Of a DNA stretch of 13,093 nucleotides, positions 6,500 to 13,093 are shown in pieces. Source of the DNA: Streptosporangiaceae bacterium (GTDB taxonomy: Bacteria; Actinomycetota; Actinomycetes; Streptosporangiales; Streptosporangiaceae). Below the pieces are notes generated by a model, which ran no database searches, was not told the origin of the DNA, and was given only the letters and a program-made list of their open reading frames with translations. The position numbers were made by a program, and so were the translations under genes. The stretch spans positions 1 through 13,093 of the forward strand of contig JASHXW010000061.1 of NCBI GenBank assembly GCA_030043395.1. The letters run 5' to 3'. Numbering within the stretch: position 1 is the stretch's first letter; the number at the start of each line of letters is the position of its first letter.

Positions 6500-7675
6500 T
6501 TACCGTCCCGCCTCGGCGCGAGCCAGCGACCGGGCGATCACCATCCGCTGGATCTGGTTGGTTCCCTCGACGATCTGCAGCACCTTGGCCTCTCGCAGGT
6601 AGCGCTCGGCCGGGAAGTCCTCGACGTAGCCGTACCCCCCGAGTACCTGCACGGCATCGGTCGCGACCTTCATCGCGGCGTCGCTGGCGAACACCTTGGC
6701 CATCGCGGCCTGCTGGCCGTAGGCGAGGCCCGCGTCCTTGCGCCGCGCGGCAGCCAGGTACAGGGAGCGCGAGGCCGCCACTGCGGTGGCCATGTCAGCC
6801 AGCATGAACGACAACCCCTGGAACTCGATGATCGGGCGCCCGAACTGGCGCCGCTGGCATGCATAGGCCGCCGCCGTGTCGAGTGCCGCCTGCGCCACGC
6901 CGGTCGCGCATGCGGCGATGCCGAGACGGCCAGCGTCCAGTGCGGCCAGGGCGATCGAGAAACCCTTGTCCCGCTCGCCTACCAGCTGATCCGCCGGGAC
7001 CGGGGCGTCATCGAACTGCACTTGCGCCGTGACCGATGCCCGCATGCCCATCTTGCGTTCCGGCGCGGCCGCCGTGACGCCAGAAGTCCTCGCAGGCACG
7101 TGGAAGCAGCTGATGCCGTGGGACCGGTCCGGCCCTTCCGGCTCGCCCGACGTCCGGGCGAAAACCGTGTAGAAGTCCGCCAGCCCGGCGTGAGTGATCC
7201 AGGCCTTGGAGCCGTTAATGACGAAATCGGCATCAGCGGGTTCGGCCCTGGTGCGCATCGCGGCGGCGTCCGAGCCGCTGGCGGGCTCGGACAAGCAGTA
7301 CGCGCCGAGCAGCTCGCCGCCGAGCAAATCGGGCAGCCAGCGCTCCTGCTGGTGAGCCGTGCCTGCGGTGGCGAGCGGAAAGCAGCTGAGCACGTGCACG
7401 CTCACTCCGAGCCCGACAGTGAGCCATGCCGAGGCCAGTTCCTCCACGACCTGCAGGTAGGTCTCGTACGGCTGGCCGCCGCCGCCGACGGATTCGGCGT
7501 AGGGCAGCCCGAGCAATCCGGAGCGGCCGAGCAGCCGGAACGTCTCGCGCGGGAAGCGGCCATCCCGCTCTGCCGCAGCGGCCCGCGGCCTGAGCTCGCT
7601 GCCGGCGATCTCGGCGGTCAGCTCGAAGAGCGCCCTGGCCACGTCGTCGTGGCACTCACGCTCGACCGGCGGCAT
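6500..7675 (-). CDS. Acyl-CoA dehydrogenase (FAD-dependent)
   Basis: The 391-residue length is normal for short/medium-chain acyl-CoA dehydrogenases, which oxidise acyl-CoA to 2-enoyl-CoA and pass electrons to ETF. Domain order is conserved. The N-terminal helical domain covers about 1-120. The middle beta domain has YCLSEPASGSDAAAM (126-140) and FVINGSKAWITH (151-162). The C-terminal helical domain has the RRQFGRPIIEFQ motif (275-286), QVLGGYGY (343-350) and IVEGTNQIQR (368-377). Glu370 in that last motif is the expected catalytic base. ATG 7675 overlaps the M24 stop by one base (TGATG), implying translational coupling, and the Lrp gene follows after 2 bases. The substrate is not readable from sequence. 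Branched-chain acyl-CoA, short-chain acyl-CoA or a carnitine/amino-acid derived thioester are all possible. All key residues are present. Confidence 0.95.
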   Translation of the reverse strand: MPPVERECHDDVARALFELTAEIAGSELRPRAAAAERDGRFPRETFRLLGRSGLLGLPYAESVGGGGQPYETYLQVVEELASAWLTVGLGVSVHVLSCFPLATAGTAHQQERWLPDLLGGELLGAYCLSEPASGSDAAAMRTRAEPADADFVINGSKAWITHAGLADFYTVFARTSGEPEGPDRSHGISCFHVPARTSGVTAAAPERKMGMRASVTAQVQFDDAPVPADQLVGERDKGFSIALAALDAGRLGIAACATGVAQAALDTAAAYACQRRQFGRPIIEFQGLSFMLADMATAVAASRSLYLAAARRKDAGLAYGQQAAMAKVFASDAAMKVATDAVQVLGGYGYVEDFPAERYLREAKVLQIVEGTNQIQRMVIARSLARAEAGR

Positions 7676-8784
7676 CAGGCCGGGACGGCCACCAGCTCGC
7701 GGGGCGCCACGTTCAGCCGCTCGCAGCCGGTTTCCGTGCAGACGACGATGTCCTCGATCCTGGCGCCGTGCGGTCCGGGATAGATGCCCGGCTCGACCGA
7801 GAAGGCATGGCCAGGACGCAACGGCTCGTCGTTGCCGGCCACGATGTAGGGGTCCTCGTGCGTCTCAAGCCCGATGCCGTGCCCGGTCCGGTGCACGAAG
7901 TACTCGCCGTATCCGGCTGCCGTGATCGGCTCGCGGGCCGCGGCGTCCACCGACTCGGCGCTCACGCCCGGCCGAACTGCCGCGCACGCGGCGTCCTGGG
8001 CGTCCTTGAGCACCTGGTAGTACTCGGCGAACTCCGCCGGCGGCTCGCCGATGACGTAGGTTCTGGTGCAATCCGAGCAGTAACCGCTCGGCATCGTCCC
8101 GCCGATGTCGACGACGACGGCATCTCCGGCCCGCAGTACGCGGTCGGAGGCGGAGTGATGCGGGCTCGCGCCGTTCGGCCCTGAGGCCACGATCGCGAAA
8201 TCGGCGAAGGCGTGCCCCTGCGCGACGATCGCCTCCCTGATGTCGGCGGCCACCTGCTCTTCGGTTCGCCCCGGCAGCAGCCAGCCGGGGACCATGGCGT
8301 GCACCCGGTCGATGGCCCGGCCAGCCTCGCGCAGCGCGGCCACCTCGGCAGCTGACTTGACCGAGCGCAGCGGGCTCAGCGCGGTACTCGCGAGGTCCTG
8401 CCTGGTACCTGGCAGTGCCGCCGCGAAGCGCAGCACCATCAGCGCCCACATCCGGTCGGCAAGGCCGACCGCGGCAGGCTTACCGAGCCGAGACGCGACC
8501 AGGGCATACGGGTCGTCGGTCTCGTCCCACGCGATGATCTCCAGGCCAAGCCCGCCGGCTGGCGATGCCTGCGCTGCGGGCAGCTCAAGCCTGGGCACTA
8601 CGAGGAAAGGGTCCCCGTTCGCCCGGACAGCCAGGCAGGTCAGCCGCTCCAGCGCCTTGGCGTCATAGCCGACGACGTAGCGCAGGTCAGGGCCCGGCGT
8701 GAGCAGCAGCGCGTCGAGTCCTGCCCGCCCCGCCGCCGCCGCAGCGTCGCCGAGCCGCGACGCCGGGTATAGCTCCTCGGTCAT
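7675..8784 (-). CDS. M24 family metallopeptidase (Xaa-Pro aminopeptidase/dipeptidase-like)
   Basis: This 369-residue protein has a creatinase-type N-terminal domain (about 1-130; PGPDLRYVVGYDA at 30-42) and a C-terminal pita-bread catalytic domain. All five dinuclear metal ligands can be seen: Asp226 in VVVDIGG, Asp238 in CSDCTRTY, His302 in RTGHGIG, Glu331 in SVEPGIYP and Glu344 in ARIEDIVV. His209/His210 in ASPHHS sit where substrate-binding His residues occur. It should be an active cytoplasmic hydrolase, probably on Xaa-Pro peptides. M24 members also act on creatine-like or other amidino/amide compounds, so the substrate is open. ATG 8784 has GGAG 6 bases upstream (8791-8794). A GTG at 8832 would add 16 residues after a GGGGGA run and is the alternative. 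It heads the operon, overlapping the acyl-CoA dehydrogenase start by one base. Confidence 0.93.
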   Translation of the reverse strand: MTEELYPASRLGDAAAAAGRAGLDALLLTPGPDLRYVVGYDAKALERLTCLAVRANGDPFLVVPRLELPAAQASPAGGLGLEIIAWDETDDPYALVASRLGKPAAVGLADRMWALMVLRFAAALPGTRQDLASTALSPLRSVKSAAEVAALREAGRAIDRVHAMVPGWLLPGRTEEQVAADIREAIVAQGHAFADFAIVASGPNGASPHHSASDRVLRAGDAVVVDIGGTMPSGYCSDCTRTYVIGEPPAEFAEYYQVLKDAQDAACAAVRPGVSAESVDAAAREPITAAGYGEYFVHRTGHGIGLETHEDPYIVAGNDEPLRPGHAFSVEPGIYPGPHGARIEDIVVCTETGCERLNVAPRELVAVPA

Positions 8785-9093
8785 GGTCAGCTCCAGCCCC
8801 TCCTCCAGTACCCGTACGGTGACGGGCAGCACCTTGTCCCCCGACAGCGCAACGGCCCGCAGCCGCGGGAGAATTTGCGCCCCCTGGCCGGAATCATCTC
8901 ATCATGGCTACCACATGTCCGCATCTAGACAGGCGCACCCTACATGCCGGACGATGGGTGAACTAGGCCTCACCAGATGTGAGCAATGATGAGTTCTGAG
9001 GCAGTAGTGGCTGGCGCTGCTCGCGCGAAGGGCGCGCAGCGCGAGGCGACCGCGCGAGTCCGCCTACTGGGCGCGCGCCCTCAGGAGGGGTTC
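8785..9093. other. Divergent intergenic region between the M24 operon and the PP2C gene
   Basis: About 309 bases separate the two preferred starts and should hold promoters on both strands. I find no convincing -35/-10 pair. Two dyads are visible: CTCAC-N5-GTGAG at 8969-8983 and an imperfect hairpin at 9014-9042 (7-bp outer arms GCGCTGC/GCAGCGC). Part of the region (8986-9093) stays open in the PP2C frame and could encode a longer N-terminus. There is no evidence for another gene. Confidence 0.5.
9083..9088 (+). promoter_or_regulatory. Consensus Shine-Dalgarno AGGAGG before GTG 9094
   Basis: AGGAGG, continuing as GG, lies 5 bases before an in-frame GTG at 9094. It is the best ribosome-binding site in the window. 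The upstream ATG 8986 has only a weak GTGAG-like sequence. It favours the shorter PP2C form. Confidence 0.6.
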
Positions 9094-9834
9094 GTGTCTG
9101 CCCAAGCGAGCCTGGCTGCCGAACTGGCCCAGGAGCGGCACATCGTCCTGGAGCTCCAGCACGCCATCCTGCCGCTGCACGACGAGCCTTTCGACCTGCC
9201 CGGGCTGCGAACCGTGGTCCGGTACCTCCCGGCCTCACAGGCCAGCCGGGTCGGTGGCGACTTCTACATCACGGCCGAGATGCCCGACGACACCGTCCTG
9301 CTGGCGATCGGCGACGTGGCCGGCCACGGGCTCGGGGCCGCGGCCGGGATGGCGCGGCTGCGCGGCGCACTGGCCGGGCTAGCCATCACCGGCGCTGCCG
9401 CTGACCGGCTCGTCGGCTGGCTCAACGACCTGGTGTGGCATGTGTCGCCCGAGCACACGGCGTCAGTCATCGCCGGCCGCTTCGATCCCGTCAGCCGCGT
9501 TCTGACCTGGGCGCAGGCCGGGCATCCGCCGCCAGTACTCGTTCGCGGGGCCTGGGCTGCTCCGCTTGCCCAGCCGTCCGGCATCCTGCTCGGCGCCGGA
9601 CGTGAGCCCTACGGGCTCGGCGAGGTCAAGCTCCGGCCAGGCGACCTGCTGCTGCTGTACAGCGACGGCCTGGTGGAGCGCCGGGACGAGACGATCGACG
9701 AGGGACTGGCGACGCTGGTCAGCGCCGTGCGCGGGAGCCAGGACCCTGAGCAGATGACCTCCGCGGCGCTGGAGGCGCTCGGCTCAAGCCAGACCGACGA
9801 TGACACTTGCCTGGTGGCCCTCGCGATCCAGTAG
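9094..9834 (+). CDS. SpoIIE-type PP2C serine/threonine phosphatase, minimal form without sensor domain
   Basis: The 246-residue product is almost entirely a SpoIIE/RsbU-like PP2C domain. A short leading helix carries ERHIVLELQHAILP (14-27), as in RsbU-type proteins. Metal-binding aspartates are seen in VGGDFY (Asp56), AIGDVAGHG (Asp74), LLYSDGLVERRDE (Asp191) and the terminal TDDDTCLVAL (Asp236/237). Such enzymes dephosphorylate anti-anti-sigma STAS proteins and so release sigma factors in partner-switching cascades. No PAS, GAF or receiver domain is present, and no anti-sigma kinase or STAS partner lies in the window, so partners must be elsewhere. GTG 9094 is chosen because of its AGGAGG. 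The alternative ATG 8986 adds 36 Ala/Arg-rich residues of no recognised fold but with GC-rich third positions. Convergent with the DUF1349 gene. Confidence 0.9.
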   Translation: MSAQASLAAELAQERHIVLELQHAILPLHDEPFDLPGLRTVVRYLPASQASRVGGDFYITAEMPDDTVLLAIGDVAGHGLGAAAGMARLRGALAGLAITGAAADRLVGWLNDLVWHVSPEHTASVIAGRFDPVSRVLTWAQAGHPPPVLVRGAWAAPLAQPSGILLGAGREPYGLGEVKLRPGDLLLLYSDGLVERRDETIDEGLATLVSAVRGSQDPEQMTSAALEALGSSQTDDDTCLVALAIQ

Positions 9835-9877
9835 CGCGGGTAGGCCGTGCCGGTCAGTTTCCGCCGGAAGGTGGCGC

Positions 9878-10498
9878 TCAGCTTCCGTCCCGTAGGTCCT
9901 GGGGTGCGCCCGGTCGCAGGGTGATCTGGTCGAAGGTCGCCATGCATCCCTTCCCCGTCGGTGACTGCGCGAGGAAGCCAACCCGTACCGGGCCCGCGCC
10001 CGGGCCGTCGCCTGCAGCGAGGCGGAAATAGCGCAGCAGGCTCCAGTGCTGGCCGTCATGGCCGGCGTGGAAGGCCCAGGCCTGGCCCTTCCTGGTGATG
10101 CGCAGCCAGAGGGTGCTCGCGTCGACCTCGAAGGAGTTGCAGTCATCTGATGTTCCGGTGGTCACGACCGTCACCGCCATCGGCACGTGCTGCGGTGAGT
10201 ACTCAAAGCAGAGCTTGGCCCAGCGGCGCTCCCCCGCGTGCACAAGCAGCACCCCGGCGTCGAAGGTACTGCGAAACCCGACGGTGACCCTGGCGGCCAG
10301 GGTGAAGTCCTCCTCGGGGGCATCGCCGAGCAGCCGGCCGGCGTCGGGCTCGGTCTTGGAGCCCGCCGGGTCGACGAACATGTCAGTACCGGGGGCTGCG
10401 GTCAGTCGCAGCACGCCGTCTTCTACGTCATGCGCGCATGGCGGGCTGCCGTCGGGAGCGAGCACGAGAGGCAGGCCAGGTATGGTCAGCGTGGTCAT
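9878..10498 (-). CDS. DUF1349 domain protein (concanavalin A-like beta-sandwich)
   Basis: The 206-residue product matches the DUF1349 pattern. An early segment with DMFVDPAGSK (39-48) precedes the DFTLAARVTVGFRSTFDAGVLLV strand pair (64-86). RRWAKLCFEYSPQH (91-104), then VVTTGTSDDCNSF (111-123), LWLRITRKGQAWAFHAGHDG (130-149) and VRVGFLAQSPTGKG (171-184) follow in the usual order. The fold is lectin/glucanase-like, and members are annotated as enolase-regulation-related or sugar-binding, but their function is unproven. There is no signal peptide, so it should be cytoplasmic. ATG 10498 begins MTTLTIPGLP; an open frame further upstream lacks family similarity and overlaps the divergent HAD gene. 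The HAD start is only 69 bases away, so a shared divergent promoter is likely. Confidence 0.9.
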   Translation of the reverse strand: MTTLTIPGLPLVLAPDGSPPCAHDVEDGVLRLTAAPGTDMFVDPAGSKTEPDAGRLLGDAPEEDFTLAARVTVGFRSTFDAGVLLVHAGERRWAKLCFEYSPQHVPMAVTVVTTGTSDDCNSFEVDASTLWLRITRKGQAWAFHAGHDGQHWSLLRYFRLAAGDGPGAGPVRVGFLAQSPTGKGCMATFDQITLRPGAPQDLRDGS

Positions 10499-10567
10499 TG
10501 CGCAAGTCTTGGCATCAGGGCGGGCCGCGTCAACGCATGCGCAGGTGGCCCAGGTTATCGTGACCGT

Positions 10568-11287
10568 GTGACGACCCGCCTGGAGTACCGCGAGCCGCCC
10601 GTTCCCGCATTCCTGTTCGACCTGGACGGGACGCTGATCGACAGCGTGTACCAGAACGTCATCGCCTGGCGTTACGCACTGTCGAAGCTGGACATCGACC
10701 TGTCTGTCTGGCGAATCCACCGCCGGATCGGGATGAGCGGCGGGCTGTTCGTCTCGGCCCTGCTGCGCGAGACGGGCCGGTCGCTCTCGGCCGCGGAAAT
10801 CGAGTCGCTGCAAGCGGACCATGAACGCGAGTACCTGGCCCAGCTTGGCACCGTGCGGGCGCTGCCCGGAGCGGCTGAGTTGCTGTCGGCGCTGACCAGC
10901 AATGGCATTTCCTGGGCGATCGCCACCAGCGGACGGCGGGCCGTGGCGGCCAGGGCGCTCCCGATGCTCGGCCTGCCGGATGACGCTCCGCTGGTCACCA
11001 GGGACATGGTCAGGCGCGCCAAGCCAGACCCCGACCTGTTCCTGGCCGCCGCCGCGCTGCTCGGCGTGGAGCCGCAGAACGCGATGGTGGTTGGCGACAG
11101 CGTCTGGGACCTGCTTGCCGCCCGCCGCGCTGGTTCGCTGGGCATCGGGCTGCTCTCCGGCGGCTACGGCCGCGAGGAGCTTGAGCGGGCCGGCGCTTAC
11201 CGTGTTTACGCGGAGCCGGCCGAGTTGCTCGCACGCGCTGACGAGGTCGGCGCTCGCAACCTACTCGGAGGACCGCAGGACTTCTAG
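10568..11287 (+). CDS. HAD superfamily phosphatase (phosphoglycolate phosphatase / beta-phosphoglucomutase-like)
   Basis: The 239-residue protein has all four HAD motifs. FLFDLDGTLIDS (15-26) contains nucleophile Asp18 and acid/base Asp20. AIATSGRR (117-124) contains Ser/Thr of motif II. RRAKPDPDLF (149-158) contains Lys152. VVGDSVWDLLAARRAG (174-189) contains Asp177 and Asp181. A helical cap of subclass I type lies between motifs I and II (about 27-100). It hydrolyses a phosphate ester of a small metabolite or sugar; the exact substrate cannot be read. The GTG start at 10568 gives MTTRLEYREPP. The frame is open further upstream, but that part runs through the divergent DUF1349 gene and shows no similarity. 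The ribosome-binding site is weak (an AGG about 14 bases before). The PIG-L gene follows after 126 bases. Confidence 0.92.
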   Translation: MTTRLEYREPPVPAFLFDLDGTLIDSVYQNVIAWRYALSKLDIDLSVWRIHRRIGMSGGLFVSALLRETGRSLSAAEIESLQADHEREYLAQLGTVRALPGAAELLSALTSNGISWAIATSGRRAVAARALPMLGLPDDAPLVTRDMVRRAKPDPDLFLAAAALLGVEPQNAMVVGDSVWDLLAARRAGSLGIGLLSGGYGREELERAGAYRVYAEPAELLARADEVGARNLLGGPQDF

Positions 11288-11413
11288 CCGGACCATGATC
11301 CCGGACGCCCGCACGCGGATTCCCGGTGCTAACGTCCGCGCTGTCGGCAGCCTCGACCTTTTCGCCGGAGCCTGTGGCCGGTTAGGTTGATTGGTCATGA
11401 AAGCTCACCTGTC

Positions 11414-12160
11414 ATGAAGATCGTCGTCGTCTCGCCGCATCTCGACGATGCTGCCCTGTCCGCGAGCGCCAGCATCGGCCAGCACGATGCCACGGTGCTG
11501 ACGGTCTTCAGCGCGCTCCCCCCGCCGGACCTGCCCGTTACCAGCTGGGACCAACTCACTGGGGCGACGAGCTCACAGCGACGCCAGCGCGAGCGCATCG
11601 CCGAGGATGAGGCCGCCATGGCGGCGCTCGGCGCGACCGGCATTCACCTGGGTGAGCGCGAAATCCAGTACCGCGACGGCGATCCGGACCTGGCGACGGC
11701 AGCCGGGCTGATGGCGCAGGCCTTCTCAGCGGCGGATGCGGTCTGGCTGCCTGCGGCTATAGGCGGCAATCCCGACCATGTCCTGGCGCGGGACGCGGCC
11801 CTGCGCGCGGCGCGGGCCGCGGGCCGTACGGATGTCGTGCTCTACGCGGACTTCCCCTACGTCATCGCCTACGGGTGGCCTACGTGGGCAACCGGCCGGC
11901 GCGCTGATCCGTACCTTGACCCTGACTTCTGGCTCGCCTGGGAGCTGCAGTCGGCCGGATTCGACCCGCGCTCGATGAGCGCGCGCGTGATCACGCTCAG
12001 CCCGGCGCAGCGCGCCGTGAAGGCTGAGGTCATCGCCGCGTACCGGTCGCAGGCCGCCGCACTGCATCTGACGCCGCAGAGTCTGGCTGCGAGCCCGTCC
12101 AAACTGGACTACGAGCTCTTCTGGGAGATGACTCTGGCCAGCCCGGGCTTCATAGCATGA
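11414..12160 (+). CDS. PIG-L family deacetylase
   Basis: The 248-residue protein begins with MKIVVVSPHLDDAALS, the PIG-L zinc-site motif. His9 and Asp12 are expected zinc ligands and Asp11 the general base. The third ligand, His122, lies in AIGGNPDHVLARDA (115-128). Family members (MshB, GlcNAc-PI de-N-acetylase, BshB) remove N-acetyl from GlcNAc-type sugars or lipids. Here the Glu after the Asp pair is Ala, as in a subgroup often found near glycosyltransferases. The rest has an Arg/Gln-rich helix (53-65) and a Trp/Tyr-rich stretch (YVIAYGWPTW, 149-158) that may line the pocket. ATG 11414 is preferred over TTG 11387, since the family starts right before the first strand. No signal peptide. 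The HAD gene upstream may be co-transcribed across 126 bases, but no strong link is visible. Confidence 0.9.
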   Translation: MKIVVVSPHLDDAALSASASIGQHDATVLTVFSALPPPDLPVTSWDQLTGATSSQRRQRERIAEDEAAMAALGATGIHLGEREIQYRDGDPDLATAAGLMAQAFSAADAVWLPAAIGGNPDHVLARDAALRAARAAGRTDVVLYADFPYVIAYGWPTWATGRRADPYLDPDFWLAWELQSAGFDPRSMSARVITLSPAQRAVKAEVIAAYRSQAAALHLTPQSLAASPSKLDYELFWEMTLASPGFIA

Positions 12161-12178
12161 CGTTGAGTCACATCAACG
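12161..12178. terminator. Small dyad between convergent PIG-L and exonuclease genes
   Basis: CGTTGA (12161-12166) and TCAACG (12173-12178) form a 6-bp stem with a 6-base loop directly after the PIG-L stop. It is short and lacks a T-tract, so a role as bidirectional terminator is only possible. Only 33 bases separate the two genes. Confidence 0.25.
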
Positions 12179-12193
12179 CCCGAGGGCTGCTTG

Positions 12194-13093
12194 CTACGCC
12201 GGGCGGACTGCCAGGGCGGACATCATCCGGGCTAGCGAGCTGCCCAGGTCCCAGCGCTCGTCCAGGGCGGCCAGCGCCGCCGGGTCCGGCGGGCGGGCTG
12301 GTAGATGGCCATCGGCTGGCGGAAGGGGGGCGTCCGTCGCGACCCGCACGACGGGCATCACAGCCTCCAGGTACGGGCGGGCTGCCACCAGCTTGGCCCT
12401 GCTAGTGGCCGGGAATCCGCCCTGGCCGGCGTCGATCGCGGCCAGCATCGCGTCGATCGACCCGTACACGCGCACCAGCGCGGCCGCCGTCTTCTCCCCC
12501 ACCCCGGGAACACCGGGCAGCCCGTCGCTGGGGTCGCCGCGCAGGGCAGCGAACGCGGCATAGGAACGGCCGGGGATGTCGTACCTGGCCGTCACGGCGG
12601 CTTCATCGATGACCTCAAGCTTGGCTACACCGCGCCCGACGTAGAGCACGCGGACCTCGCGCTCGTCGTCGACCACCTGGAACAGGTCCCGGTCGCCGGT
12701 GACGACCTCGACGGGGCCGTCGGCTCGCGCAGCGAGAGTCCCGATCACGTCGTCTGCTTCGTAGCCGTCGGCGCCCGCCATGGCGACGCCCGCCGCGGCC
12801 AGCACCTCGCAGATGACCGGGACCTGGGTCAGCAGCGCATCGGGAATCTGCTCGGAGCCGTCCGGGTTTGCCCGGTGCGCCTTGTACGAGCTGATTGCCG
12901 CCACCCGGAAGGCCGGTCGCCAGCTGGCGTCCATGCACGCGATCAGGCTGCCTGGATGGCGTGCCCGCACTAGCCGGGCGATCATGTCGAGCAGGCCGCG
13001 AATGGCGTTCACCGGCGTGCCGTCGGGGGCGGTGGTGGTCTCGGGCACGCCGTAGAAGGCGCGGAAGTACAGCGAGGCGCTGTCGAGCAGCAT
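12194..13093 (-). CDS. Stand-alone 5'-3' exonuclease / flap endonuclease (Pol I N-terminal-domain homologue), may extend past the window
   Basis: The 299 visible residues cover the whole 5'-nuclease fold of bacterial DNA polymerase I without the polymerase. Metal-binding and DNA-binding residues are seen in order: Asp4 (LLDSASLYFRAFYG), Asp55 (ACMDASWRPAFR), YKAHR (70-74), YEADDVIGTLAA (111-122), VTGDRDLFQVV (131-141) and LRGDPSDGLPGVPGVGEKTAA (184-204), the last being the helix-three-turn-helix. Such enzymes remove 5' flaps and RNA primers; the stand-alone actinobacterial example is FenA of Mycobacterium smegmatis. The first ATG is exactly at the window edge (13093-13091). Homologues often have a few residues before LLD, so the true start may lie beyond the window. 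The stop TAG at 12196-12194 follows a short C-terminal tail. Convergent with the PIG-L gene. Confidence 0.93.
   Translation of the reverse strand: MLLDSASLYFRAFYGVPETTTAPDGTPVNAIRGLLDMIARLVRARHPGSLIACMDASWRPAFRVAAISSYKAHRANPDGSEQIPDALLTQVPVICEVLAAAGVAMAGADGYEADDVIGTLAARADGPVEVVTGDRDLFQVVDDEREVRVLYVGRGVAKLEVIDEAAVTARYDIPGRSYAAFAALRGDPSDGLPGVPGVGEKTAAALVRVYGSIDAMLAAIDAGQGGFPATSRAKLVAARPYLEAVMPVVRVATDAPLPPADGHLPARPPDPAALAALDERWDLGSSLARMMSALAVRPA

Noticed and set aside
5904..6602. Long plus-strand open frame of 232 codons
   Set aside because: It is antisense to the Lrp gene and neighbours, is compositionally Arg/Ala-biased as expected for a shadow of GC-rich coding, and matches no family.
7022..7783. 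Long plus-strand open frame of 253 codons
   Set aside because: Antisense to a complete acyl-CoA dehydrogenase with every conserved motif; a GC-rich shadow.
10238..10567. Upstream extension of the HAD frame
   Set aside because: It lies antisense inside the DUF1349 gene and shows no similarity; HAD motif I begins shortly after GTG 10568.
10499..10822. Upstream extension of the DUF1349 frame
   Set aside because: It overlaps the start of the divergent HAD gene, and the DUF1349-like sequence begins at ATG 10498.
1..13093. Defence island, prophage or biosynthetic cluster
   Set aside because: No integrase, transposase, toxin-antitoxin pair, nuclease-helicase set, PKS/NRPS module or array is visible. 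The exonuclease is a housekeeping-type enzyme and the AMP-binding protein is isolated.

Overview
The window is uniformly GC-rich with strongly GC-biased third codon positions and several GTG starts. It carries families typical of filamentous Actinomycetota: a large NB-ARC/LuxR regulator, a SpoIIE-type PP2C phosphatase, a Tat-exported protein, a PIG-L deacetylase and a stand-alone 5'-3' exonuclease. I infer a soil or environmental actinomycete (Streptomyces/Streptosporangiales-like); the sequence does not fix the genus. No rRNA, tRNA, CRISPR array, transposase, IS end or phage gene is visible.

Layout. (1) 1-762, plus: C-terminal end of a large carbohydrate-active or alpha-mannosidase-like protein that begins outside the window. 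(2) 824-3457, plus: an 877-residue LuxR-type ATPase regulator. It is followed by a spacer with three GGC..TGTACAT-like direct repeats, then a half-length AMP-binding-fold protein (3607-4458) ending just before a 16-bp palindrome and a 16-bp-stem terminator hairpin. (3) 4683-5651, plus: a Tat-signal secreted protein resembling clan GH-A glycoside hydrolases, behind an AT-rich promoter region. (4) 8784 down to 5696, minus: a tight catabolic-looking operon of M24 aminopeptidase-like hydrolase, acyl-CoA dehydrogenase, Lrp/AsnC regulator and a small Trp/Arg-rich membrane protein. (5) 9094-9834, plus: a minimal SpoIIE-like PP2C phosphatase, divergent from the operon. (6) 10498 down to 9878, minus: a DUF1349 lectin-like-fold protein. 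Divergent from it, on plus, are a HAD phosphatase (10568-11287) and a PIG-L family deacetylase (11414-12160). (7) 13093 down to 12194, minus: a 5'-3' exonuclease/flap endonuclease that runs to the window edge.

How the parts may work together. The M24, acyl-CoA dehydrogenase and Lrp genes overlap or abut by 1-2 bases and are almost certainly one transcription unit, with the Lrp protein the obvious candidate local regulator. The LuxR ATPase probably controls its neighbour through the repeats between them, but that is inference. The rest look like independent housekeeping or accessory genes. I see no clear defence system or biosynthetic cluster. The most unusual items are the half-length, motif-degenerate AMP-binding protein with its repeat-bearing promoter, and the lower-GC Tat-exported hydrolase-like gene.
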